Of a DNA stretch of 5,840 nucleotides, positions 1 through 5,840 are shown piece by piece. Each line of letters begins with the position of its first letter. Within the stretch, counting starts at the first letter, position 1. The notes below the pieces were generated by a model. That model did no database searches, was not told the origin of the DNA, and saw only the letters and a list, made by a program, of their open reading frames with translations. Source of the DNA: Lachnospiraceae bacterium (GTDB taxonomy: Bacteria > Bacillota_A > Clostridia > Lachnospirales > Lachnospiraceae); contig JAEEJD010000027.1 of assembly GCA_016281675.1 (NCBI GenBank), positions 1 to 5,840 of the forward strand, in the 5' to 3' direction. The position numbers were made by a program, and so were the translations under genes.

Positions 1-1155
1 AGCTGTTACGATCATTATGTCGCTTATCCGCTCTATTACGAGACCAATTTTTTCCTTTACAACAAGACATACATGGCATCGATCGCCCAGAACAGGATAG
101 AGGCCGAAGCCGATATGGCCGAGGGCGAGGAGGCCACAAAGGAACTCGAGGAAAACGGTGCTCCGAAGGAGGATGCCAAGGAGATAAAAACGGACGAAGG
201 TGAAGATGCCGGGGGTGCCGAAGACGAAGACGCCGAGACCGGGGACGTCTCCGAAGAAGCCGTTGAGGAGGAAGATTACGATCCGATGGGTGAGGAGGAT
301 TCGGTAGCCGATCAGGAAGTTCTTGACCGCCTTGCGACTATGATCCCCGCGACTATCGAGGATATCAAGACATTCGCAAATAACTACGACGCTCCCGAGG
401 CGGTTGAATCCGTGTTCAAGTGGGATGTGTCGGATATATTCTATAATTATTTCTTTGTCGGAAACTATATGGAAGTGGGAGGCCCGAACGGCGACAATGC
501 GGCTGTTTTCAACATATATAACAAACAGGCCGTAGAGTGTCTGGCTGCTTATCAGGCTATGAACCAGTTCTTTTCCATAGATACCAAGGTTGATGATTAC
601 AACAGGATCCTTCAGGATTTCATAGACGGCAAGATGGTATTCACGGTTGCCACGACCGACGCCATTGCCCGTATACATGAAGCCCAGAGGAACGGAGAGT
701 TTAACTTTGAGTACGGTGTCAGCACTCTTCCGGACATATCGAGTCTGTTAAAGGCAAGAGGCCTGTCGGTTACGGATGCTGTCGCCATAAACGGCTACTC
801 CGAAAAGCAGGCCGATGCAAACAAGTTTGCCACATATCTCGTCAATTACAAGGCTTCGGATCTTTACATGAAATCCGGTAAAGTCTCCTGTTGCAAGAGC
901 GTTGAGTATGAGGATGCCGAGATCGCAAACGTCATGAACGAGTATGAAAGGTCGATGCCTCTTCCGAAGATGGTCGAAGCAAGCAATTACTGGGTACAGC
1001 TAGAGATCGCATTCACGAAAGTATGGAAAGGCGGCGATCCCGACGAGGTGTTAAAAGAACTTTCAGACACGATCGGTGCGCAGATAGAGGAGATTAAAGC
1101 CAATCTTCCGACTCAGGAGTCGATCAACGCGGGCGCAGGAAAGTTCGTGCAGTAG
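1..1155 (+). CDS. Extracellular solute-binding protein (sugar ABC transporter type), 5'-truncated by window edge
   Basis: The reading frame is open from base 1 and ends at TAG 1153-1155, giving 384 visible residues; the true start lies upstream, and the ATG at 73 is internal. Visible residues 7-22 (VAYPLYYETNFFLYNK) match the lobe-1 segment of maltose-type binding proteins, where the pattern is 'xPxxyet..l.YNK'. A strongly acidic low-complexity stretch follows (nt about 100-318), then a standard second half with IPATIEDIKTFANNYD, FKWDVSDIFYNYFFVG and DGKMVFTVATTDA, and the usual late helices (ASNYWVQLEIAFTKVWKGG). The family role is to capture a sugar or oligosaccharide outside the cell and deliver it to an ABC permease, as a lipoprotein in Gram-positives. 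The signal peptide is outside the window and no permease gene is visible, so the ligand cannot be named. It may be the last gene of its operon, because the next gene is unrelated. Confidence 0.85.
   Translation, partial: SCYDHYVAYPLYYETNFFLYNKTYMASIAQNRIEAEADMAEGEEATKELEENGAPKEDAKEIKTDEGEDAGGAEDEDAETGDVSEEAVEEEDYDPMGEEDSVADQEVLDRLATMIPATIEDIKTFANNYDAPEAVESVFKWDVSDIFYNYFFVGNYMEVGGPNGDNAAVFNIYNKQAVECLAAYQAMNQFFSIDTKVDDYNRILQDFIDGKMVFTVATTDAIARIHEAQRNGEFNFEYGVSTLPDISSLLKARGLSVTDAVAINGYSEKQADANKFATYLVNYKASDLYMKSGKVSCCKSVEYEDAEIANVMNEYERSMPLPKMVEASNYWVQLEIAFTKVWKGGDPDEVLKELSDTIGAQIEEIKANLPTQESINAGAGKFVQ
100..318 (+). other. Acidic low-complexity insertion within the solute-binding protein
   Basis: The segment codes for about 73 residues, of which 34 are Asp or Glu and only 4 are Lys, with Ala, Gly and Thr filling most of the rest. 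It sits directly after the conserved YNKTYM segment and before IPATIEDIKTFANNYD, positions that are close together in usual binding proteins. It is therefore best read as a surface loop insertion in lobe 1, probably disordered. The frame stays open and the flanking family sequence resumes cleanly, so this is not a frameshift artefact. Its function is unknown; calcium or cation binding, cell-wall interaction or solubility are only possibilities. Confidence 0.7.
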
Positions 1156-1293
1156 ATGATATCCCTTTTTAGGTGTTCACAAAAAAAACAAATTTTCATC
1201 ACATATTCATAATTTTTTTGAAAGAGAATAGGACTCAGAATTTGTGGTATGCAAAAGATTATGATAAATGATGGTGAAAGTGAGGTATATACT
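1156..1293. promoter_or_regulatory. AT-rich spacer, probable location of the htrA promoter
   Basis: This 138-nt gap separates the binding-protein gene from htrA. It holds an A8 run (1181-1188), AAATTTT (1190-1196) and AATTTTTTT (1211-1219), which resemble UP-element or bent promoter DNA. Possible core elements are TTCACA (1176-1181), CATAAT (1208-1213) and TTGAAA (1218-1223), but no -35/-10 pair has a normal 16-18 nt spacing, so I do not assign a start site. CAAAAAAA (1180-1187) and TTTTTTTG (1213-1220, one extra T position allowed) are inverted, but the stem would be almost all A-T and lacks a GC core, so I do not call a terminator. A promoter is inferred from the change in gene function across the gap. 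Confidence 0.35.
1282..1285 (+). promoter_or_regulatory. Ribosome binding site choosing the htrA start at 1294
   Basis: GAGG at 1282-1285, within AAAGTGAGG (1277-1285), lies 8 nt before ATG 1294. The upstream in-frame ATG at 1249 has no purine-rich SD-like sequence at a suitable distance. The 1294 start also places the Lys-Lys pair and hydrophobic anchor right at the N terminus. This supports 1294 over 1249. Confidence 0.65.
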
Positions 1294-2751
1294 ATGGGTT
1301 TTTGGAAAAAAACAGGAATAGGAGCATGTATAGGTTTGGCGTTCGGTGTTATGGCCGCTTGCGGATTCTTCGGGATCAAAGCAGTTGCACAGAAGATCTT
1401 TCCCGATAAGAACGTCAAGGTTGAGGCCGAAGTTGAGAGCGCTGAAAAAGGCGGCGATCCGGTAAAGGCTGTCGAAAACGAAAAGAACAGTAAGGAAGTA
1501 AAGAACACGACACTTACAAAGGCGGTTGACGGAAAGGAAACCGGACGCGGAAGCGAATCCGGAATGAGCGTTACCGAACTTGCCAAGAACAATCTTCCCT
1601 GTGTCGTATCTATCACGAACAGCTCGGTTCAGATGATCAGGGATATGTGGGGGAACGGTATAAGGGAATTCGAGAACGTTTCAAGAGGAAGCGGGATCAT
1701 AGTCGGACAGAGTGATGATGAGCTGCTGATAGTGACAAATGCCCACGTTGTGAACGGTGCCGAAACGATCACGGTAGGTTTTGTGGATTCCGAGATATAT
1801 GATGCGGCTGTTAAAGGAGCCGATTCCGATATAGATCTGGCTGTCATCGGAGTCAAGAAGTCGGATCTTAAATCAGAGACTCTCGATGAGATAAAAGTAG
1901 CGGTCATCGGAGATTCGGATGCGCTCCAGGTGGGTGAGCAGGTCGTTGCTATAGGAAATGCCGTAGGTTACGGACAGTCCGTAACAACAGGTATAGTTTC
2001 CGCACTTGAAAGGGATGTTCCCGATGACGATTCCGAGGTTGCGTATATACAGACAGATGCAGCCATTAACCCCGGCAATTCGGGCGGTGCCCTTCTTAAC
2101 ATGAACGGCGAGGTTGTAGGTATCAACTCCGCAAAGCTCGTTAACACATACATCGAAGGTATCGGATATGCCATTCCGATCAATACGGCAAACTCAACGA
2201 TCGAAACCCTGATGAACAGAAAATCACGTGACAAGGTTGATGAAGACAAGGCCGGATACCTTGGGATCACAGGTGTTTCAGTTGATACTCAGACATCGAA
2301 GATGTACGGGATACCCGAGGGGATCTACCTTCAGGAAGTGATCGAAGACGGTCCTGCGGACAAGGCCGGACTCCTTAAGGGCGATATCGTCAAGAAGTTT
2401 GACGGAGTATCGGTTTCGTCCATAGCCGAACTTCGTGAGAAGATGGATTACTATGAAGCCGGAGAGAAAGTCGATGTAGTGTTCTGCAGACAGGAAGACG
2501 GCGAATATGTCGATAAGACCGTATCCGTTACACTTACAACGAAGTCCGATGTCGGATTCGAAGATGATGAGAAAGATCAAAAGAACGATGATAAGGACAG
2601 TAAGGACAAGGATAAAAAGGATAACGATCCGGATGCCGAAGAGAATGATAAGGGTAAGGACAAGGACAGCAAGGAAGGTCCTTCCGAAAAGGATTATTTC
2701 GAATCTCTGCCCGATGAGCTGAAGGAGTTCTTCTTCGGATTCGGAAGATAA
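1294..2751 (+). CDS. htrA: HtrA/DegP-like membrane-anchored S1C serine protease with PDZ domain
   Basis: The product is 485 residues from ATG 1294 (500 if ATG 1249 is used). In the 485-residue numbering, residues 7-31 after MGFWKK form one hydrophobic anchor, followed by a charged linker to about residue 90. The trypsin-like domain has all three catalytic residues in family motifs: His151 in TNAHVV, Asp181 in DSDIDLAV and Ser263 in INPGNSGGAL. A single PDZ domain spans about 321-415 (YLGI, then GPADKAGLLKGDIV). The C-terminal tail from about 423 is rich in Lys, Asp and Glu and ends in a hydrophobic FFFGFGR. Family members degrade or refold damaged exported proteins at the outer face of the membrane, often under envelope stress. 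The positively charged start before the anchor suggests the protease domain is extracytoplasmic. comEA begins 55 nt downstream without an intervening terminator. The exact paralog (HtrA, HtrB or YyxA type) cannot be told. Confidence 0.93.
   Translation: MGFWKKTGIGACIGLAFGVMAACGFFGIKAVAQKIFPDKNVKVEAEVESAEKGGDPVKAVENEKNSKEVKNTTLTKAVDGKETGRGSESGMSVTELAKNNLPCVVSITNSSVQMIRDMWGNGIREFENVSRGSGIIVGQSDDELLIVTNAHVVNGAETITVGFVDSEIYDAAVKGADSDIDLAVIGVKKSDLKSETLDEIKVAVIGDSDALQVGEQVVAIGNAVGYGQSVTTGIVSALERDVPDDDSEVAYIQTDAAINPGNSGGALLNMNGEVVGINSAKLVNTYIEGIGYAIPINTANSTIETLMNRKSRDKVDEDKAGYLGITGVSVDTQTSKMYGIPEGIYLQEVIEDGPADKAGLLKGDIVKKFDGVSVSSIAELREKMDYYEAGEKVDVVFCRQEDGEYVDKTVSVTLTTKSDVGFEDDEKDQKNDDKDSKDKDKKDNDPDAEENDKGKDKDSKEGPSEKDYFESLPDELKEFFFGFGR
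2560..2691 (+). repeat. Low-complexity coding repeat (Lys/Asp/Glu-rich tail of HtrA)
   Basis: The DNA is built from imperfect copies of AAGGACA and GATAAGG-like units. For example GATAAGGACAGTAAGGACAA near 2589 resembles the stretch near 2647-2670. It encodes about 44 residues dominated by Asp, Lys and Glu. Purine-rich imperfect repeats of this kind often change length by replication slippage, so the tail is likely disordered and variable between strains. Confidence 0.6.
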
Positions 2752-2806
2752 AAACCTTTTAAAGTAAGTATCAGGCAGTATCGGGGAACTCGGAAAGAGT
2801 GAACCT

Positions 2807-3496
2807 GTGAACATAAGTAAAATCAAATATCACATCGCCGTGGCGGCCGTCATGACCGCTGCGGCGTTTTGTGGCTGCAACTCCGAAGAGGAAGAGATGA
2901 TAAGACTCGAAGGCTTTGAAGCGGTTGAGAGCAGCCCGAACGATCGTATCGAAAACACTTCAAAAGAGAACAGATCGGATAACACTTCGGATGAAAGATC
3001 CCAAGAGAAGATCAAGGTATATGTATGCGGTGCGGTGAAGTCACCGGACGTCTATACCCTTCCAAACGATGTACGCGTGGTCGATGCCGTGGATGCGGCA
3101 GGAGGCTTTGCGACTGATGCCGGATATGAATATCTAAATCTGGCGGCCCCGCTTTCCGACGGTCAGAAAATCTATATCCCGACAAAAGAGGAAATAGACG
3201 AGGCGCTGGCTGAGGGGGAGGAGCTTTACAGCACTATGGTTAACATAACATCAAATGCTCCGGGCATAACAATGGGTAATAATTCCCCGGAAGATGGCAA
3301 CGGAAAGGTTAACATAAATTTAGCAGACAGGCAGCTTCTGATGACACTTCCGGGCATAGGCCAGTCAAAAGCGGATAAGATCATAGCATACCGGGAGGAA
3401 AACGGTGATTTTTCCTCCATAGAGGATCTGATGCTCGTCGGAGGGATCAAGGAAGGTCTGTTCAACAAAGTCAAAGACAGTATCTGTGTTAAGTAG
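2807..3496 (+). CDS. comEA: ComEA competence DNA receptor, probable lipoprotein (SLBB + helix-hairpin-helix)
   Basis: The product is 229 residues from GTG 2807, which is the first possible start after an in-frame stop at 2765; a weak SD (GGAAAG, 2792-2797) precedes it. The N terminus has Lys5 and Lys7, a hydrophobic stretch 10-23 and then FCGC, with Cys24 as a lipobox-like cysteine followed by NSEEEE. An acidic, Ser/Asn-rich linker runs to about residue 67. An SLBB-type domain follows at 68-127 (IKVYVCGAVKSPDVYTLP to QKIYIPT). A helix-hairpin-helix DNA-binding domain covers about 166-229, with GKVNINLADRQLLMTLPGIG, KADKIIAYREENGDF and IEDLMLVGGI. ComEA proteins bind double-stranded DNA without sequence preference at the cell surface and pass it to ComEC. 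The gene lies 18 nt before comEC, the classic pairing. Lipid anchoring rather than a plain membrane helix is inferred from the FCGC motif. Confidence 0.92.
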   Translation: MNISKIKYHIAVAAVMTAAAFCGCNSEEEEMIRLEGFEAVESSPNDRIENTSKENRSDNTSDERSQEKIKVYVCGAVKSPDVYTLPNDVRVVDAVDAAGGFATDAGYEYLNLAAPLSDGQKIYIPTKEEIDEALAEGEELYSTMVNITSNAPGITMGNNSPEDGNGKVNINLADRQLLMTLPGIGQSKADKIIAYREENGDFSSIEDLMLVGGIKEGLFNKVKDSICVK

Positions 3497-3502
3497 TCTG
3501 TC

Positions 3503-3509
3503 GGGGAGG
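3503..3509 (+). promoter_or_regulatory. Strong ribosome binding site of comEC
   Basis: GGGGAGG lies 5 nt before ATG 3515 in the 18-nt gap after the comEA stop. It is the best SD match in the window and fixes the comEC start. It contrasts with the lack of any SD before the downstream MBL reading frame at 4968. Confidence 0.8.
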
Positions 3510-3514
3510 TCATC

Positions 3515-4990
3515 ATGTCGGTTCGAAGACCGGTATGTCTTGCCTGTCTCATCTTCCTGTTTGTCGTTTATATCGTAACCGGAGGAGGGGCACCTGCGCC
3601 TTCGTGGGATACGATGAGTGCGGCCCCAAAGACGGTAACGGTCTGCGGACGTGTAGCCGACAGACAGGAAAAGAACGGATCATGTCAGTTATATCTGAAA
3701 GACGTATCTTTTATATCGGGATCCGGTTCGGACAGGGATCAGACATACTTTCCGGAAAGATCAAACGGAATAGTGGTAAAGCTTGCGGATGCCTCGCACT
3801 CTGCCGGGAATGCGAAGATAGGCGCCATTGTCGAGGCAAGGGGTGTTTTTGCACCGTTTGAAGGACCCAGATGCGAGGGGATGTTCGATGCGGCCTCGTA
3901 TTACATGATAAGGGGATACGAGGGACAGCTTCGCAGGGCGAGGCTGTCCGCTGTATCGGTGCGATACGATCGTATATCGGAAGGTCTTCGCTTGGTAAGA
4001 GACAGGGCGTTTCATATCCTTCGGGAGAACATGAGCGAAGAGGATGCGGGACTTGTTGCCGCCATGACGCTGGGGGACAAGAGCGGGATTGATACAGAGA
4101 TAAAGGAACTGTATCAAAATGCGGGGATCAGCCATGTTCTTGCACTCTCGGGGCTTCACATAGCGTCGGTTGGACTGGCGGTATTCGCATTTGTAAAAAA
4201 GACCGGGCTCCCCGAAAAGGCCGCATCTTCGGTCGCGTTCCTGCTGATACTTGCATACGCCGTAATGACGGGGATGTCCATTTCCACCCAAAGAGCCCTG
4301 ATCATGTTCGGCCTGTTTGTGATGTCCCGTATCCTCGGTAGAACTTACGACCTGTTGTCGGCCGCCTCGGTTTCGGCTCTCGTTATCCTTGCGTTTGATC
4401 CGTGCTTCGTTTACGACACGGGATTTCTTCTCTCGTTCGGGGCAGTCCTCGGTATCGCATGTATATTCCCGGTCTTTGAAAGGATGGCCGCTTTTCTTCC
4501 GGCAGGCTTTACGAAAGGACGGATCGTTAAAAAGATCGGTCAGGGGGTCGGGGTCAGCCTTTCGATAACGGCCGCTACTCTTCCGGTTCTCGGAAGAAGC
4601 TTCATGAGGATATCGGTCTGCTCGGTCGTGATCAACCTTGTCGTTATCCCTCTCATGGGACTTGTCCTTCTGACGGGATTTGCCGGGATCGCTGTCGGGT
4701 TTTGCGGCCTTGATCCGGGGCCGATATTTACAATAACACATTATATTTTATGGGTTTTCGGCACTCTCGGGAAGTTTTTTGAAAAAATCGGCGGAAACAT
4801 ACTGACAATCGGCAGACCGGAGAGATGGCAAATAATAACATATGGGATCATAGTGATAACCGCCGTGATAACGTCAAATATCGCACCTGATATAATTAAT
4901 TTAATAACGCGCCCGAATAAAAGCGTTGACCCAACTGGTCTGAGATATACGAACAATACCGCAAGTTATGGTAAAAAATCCGGGAAATAA
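3515..4990 (+). CDS. comEC: ComEC/Rec2 DNA-uptake channel, N-terminal and membrane part (lacks the MBL domain)
   Basis: The product is 491 residues. Residues 6-23 form a first membrane helix. An OB-fold-like N-terminal domain (DUF4131 type) follows, from about 38 (KTVTVCGRVADR) to about 140 (GMFDAASYYMIRGYEGQLR). The Competence domain has its hallmark motifs intact: ISHVLALSGLHI (205-216), STQRALIMFGLFVMSR (257-272), DPCFVYDTGFLLSFGA (295-310), SLSITAATLPVL (348-359) and NLVVIPLMG (374-382). The last helix is about 438-464, followed by a hydrophilic tail ending at TAA 4988-4990. ComEC forms the membrane channel that imports single-stranded DNA during transformation. Family members such as B. 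subtilis ComEC (776 residues) continue into an extracellular MBL domain. Here that domain lies in the +1 frame in the overlapping reading frame at 4968, so this entry is the front part of a split or frameshifted comEC. Confidence 0.92.
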   Translation: MSVRRPVCLACLIFLFVVYIVTGGGAPAPSWDTMSAAPKTVTVCGRVADRQEKNGSCQLYLKDVSFISGSGSDRDQTYFPERSNGIVVKLADASHSAGNAKIGAIVEARGVFAPFEGPRCEGMFDAASYYMIRGYEGQLRRARLSAVSVRYDRISEGLRLVRDRAFHILRENMSEEDAGLVAAMTLGDKSGIDTEIKELYQNAGISHVLALSGLHIASVGLAVFAFVKKTGLPEKAASSVAFLLILAYAVMTGMSISTQRALIMFGLFVMSRILGRTYDLLSAASVSALVILAFDPCFVYDTGFLLSFGAVLGIACIFPVFERMAAFLPAGFTKGRIVKKIGQGVGVSLSITAATLPVLGRSFMRISVCSVVINLVVIPLMGLVLLTGFAGIAVGFCGLDPGPIFTITHYILWVFGTLGKFFEKIGGNILTIGRPERWQIITYGIIVITAVITSNIAPDIINLITRPNKSVDPTGLRYTNNTASYGKKSGK

Positions 4991-5840
4991 AATATCATAC
5001 GATATTATAAACTGCGCCCGAAGACAAAAAGTTCACCGGCTGAATCTTGTGATCTCAACAATAACGACAGTTATGATAATGGCGTCCAGTCTCGTATTAT
5101 TCATTCATCCGAGGAAAGATCTGGAGATCAGAAACATCGATGTGGGTCAGGGCGACTGTGCTCTTATTACGGGGGATGATATACCGGCTGTTATGATCGA
5201 CGGAGGGAGCAGTGACATAAAGGAGGTTGCCGATAACAGGATAATACCCGTTCTTCGGTCGAACAGAGTCCCGGTCATAGACTGGTGCTTTCTGACACAT
5301 ATGGACAGTGATCACGTTAACGGGGTGATCGGGCTGCTTGAGAATGACACAAGCGGAATATATATAGAAAGGCTTGTTGTCTCCGGTGCATCTTTGTCGG
5401 ACGCGGCGGACGGCGAAAACGTTTCAAGGCTTCTGGCAGCGGCAAAAAGGAGAGGGACAGATGTGATAACAATGTCTGCCGGGGATGTGCTGAGACTTAA
5501 CGGAGCAAGAATCATATGTCTGAGTCCCGCAAAAGAATCGATCTTAAGAAGAACGTCCGGCAGCTCAAATACGGACGAGAACGACAACTCTCTTGTGCTG
5601 CGGCTTGAGTACAAGGGTTTTACGGCGCTGTTTACGGGCGATATCGGGGAGGAAGTCGAAAAGACGATAGCCGACAGTATCGGTGACTGCGATTATCTTA
5701 AAGTCGCCCATCACGGAAGCCGTAATTCGACATCGGGTGATTTTCTGAAAAGGGCTGATCCGGAGCTGTCCGTGATATCGGCCGGCGTCAATAATTCATA
5801 CGGCCATCCTCATAAAGAGACCGTTGAGCGGCTCAAAGGC
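4968..5840 (+). CDS. ComEC C-terminal metallo-beta-lactamase domain as a separate frame, 3'-truncated by window edge
   Basis: The frame is open from after TGA 4941-4943 to the window end; the first start is ATG 4968, giving 291 visible residues. Residues 25-47 are a membrane helix preceded by basic ARRQKVHR (17-24), which places the rest outside the cell. The MBL fold has the ComEC-type motifs: DVGQGD (58-63), THMDSDH (His111, Asp113, Asp115, His116), FTGD (Asp225), KVAHHGS (His248, His249) and GHPH (His280, His282). These are the expected metal-site residues, so the domain looks active. In the ComEC family this domain is thought to act as a nuclease on incoming DNA. Only a short C-terminal end should be missing. 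The start overlaps comEC by 23 nt and has no SD sequence, so independent initiation is doubtful. The sequence reads as the natural continuation of ComEC. Confidence 0.88.
   Translation, partial: MVKNPGNKISYDIINCARRQKVHRLNLVISTITTVMIMASSLVLFIHPRKDLEIRNIDVGQGDCALITGDDIPAVMIDGGSSDIKEVADNRIIPVLRSNRVPVIDWCFLTHMDSDHVNGVIGLLENDTSGIYIERLVVSGASLSDAADGENVSRLLAAAKRRGTDVITMSAGDVLRLNGARIICLSPAKESILRRTSGSSNTDENDNSLVLRLEYKGFTALFTGDIGEEVEKTIADSIGDCDYLKVAHHGSRNSTSGDFLKRADPELSVISAGVNNSYGHPHKETVERLKG
4973..4978 (+). other. A6 run at the frame junction of the split comEC
   Basis: In the comEC frame the run reads GGT AAA AAA TCC GGG AAA TAA; with one A fewer it reads GGT AAA AAT CCG GGA AAT AAA and continues in the MBL frame. 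The joined protein would have 775 residues visible before the window edge. Any junction must lie between 4944 (after the TGA in the MBL frame) and 4990 (the comEC stop), and this run is the only homopolymer of six in that interval. It is the likeliest place for an insertion mutation, a sequencing indel or slippage. Confidence 0.65.
4988..5009 (+). other. Small AT-rich hairpin just after the comEC stop
   Basis: AATATC (4991-4996) and GATATT (5001-5006) form a perfect 6-bp stem with a 4-nt loop. It can be extended by two more pairs (4989/5008 and 4988/5009) past one A-A mismatch. The only GC pair closes the loop and no T run follows, so it is not a Rho-independent terminator. It lies within the 5' part of the MBL frame and may be chance, or could influence translation at the overlap. 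Confidence 0.3.

Noticed and set aside
73..75. ATG at 73 as the start of the binding-protein gene
   Set aside because: The upstream 24 codons are open and encode the conserved family segment (YPLYYETNFFLYNK), so the gene begins before the window.
1180..1220. A-run/T-run inverted pair as a terminator of the binding-protein gene
   Set aside because: The stem would be nearly pure A-T with a loop of about 25 nt and no GC core, so a stable intrinsic terminator is unlikely.
1027..1460. Shared 14-nt word AAAGGCGGCGATCC at 1027-1040 and 1447-1460
   Set aside because: Both copies encode KGGDP-like residues in different proteins, the flanks do not match, and there are only two copies. This is best explained by chance and codon preference.
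1113..1616. Antisense open frame (167 codons) across the spacer before htrA
   Set aside because: It overlaps the end of the binding-protein gene and the htrA N-terminal region, has no recognisable domain, and its composition mirrors the htrA linker codons.
2278..2826. Antisense open frame (182 codons) opposite the htrA PDZ and tail
   Set aside because: Its Ile/Leu/Val-rich stretch is the complement of the Lys/Asp repeat tail, so the apparent membrane protein is an artefact.
3761..4741. Long antisense open frame (326 codons) opposite comEC
   Set aside because: It is the reverse shadow of the ComEC membrane domain. The product is an implausible Arg/Lys/Asp-rich sequence with no family motifs, and the sense strand has clear ComEC hallmarks.

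Overview
The window looks like an ordinary chromosomal region of a Gram-positive Bacillota, most probably a clostridial species of the Lachnospiraceae type. The grounds are moderate GC by eye, a sugar-ABC substrate-binding protein with a charged low-complexity insertion, a membrane-anchored HtrA protease, a lipoprotein-like ComEA and ComEC in tandem, and GGAGG-type ribosome binding sites. This assignment comes from protein style only; there is no rRNA or other marker. All genes are on the + strand.

Layout: (1) 1-1155 is the 3' part of an extracellular sugar-type solute-binding protein gene whose start lies upstream of the window. It carries a strongly acidic insertion of about 73 residues. 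(2) 1156-1293 is an AT-rich spacer with A/T tracts and no convincing terminator hairpin, probably holding the promoter of the next genes. (3) 1294-2751 is htrA, an S1C serine protease with an N-terminal membrane anchor, an intact His-Asp-Ser triad, one PDZ domain and a Lys/Asp/Glu-rich tail. (4) 2807-3496 is comEA (GTG start), the competence DNA receptor, with SLBB and helix-hairpin-helix domains and a probable lipoprotein signal. (5) 3515-4990 is the membrane-channel part of comEC. (6) 4968-5840 and beyond is the metallo-beta-lactamase (MBL) part of ComEC in a different frame, overlapping the previous gene by 23 nt and running off the window.

htrA, comEA and comEC are close together with no terminator visible between them, so they may form one transcription unit. 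ComEA would bind incoming double-stranded DNA at the cell surface, ComEC would pass one strand through the membrane, and the MBL domain would act on DNA at the outer face. HtrA would provide surface protein quality control.

The most notable observation is that ComEC is split in two between its last two predicted membrane helices, at a run of six A. Removing one A from that run joins both halves into one continuous ComEC of normal family length. This may be an assembly or sequencing indel, a recent frameshift, a recoding site, or a real gene fission with translational overlap. I see no RNA genes, CRISPR array, insertion sequence or clearly novel multi-gene system.
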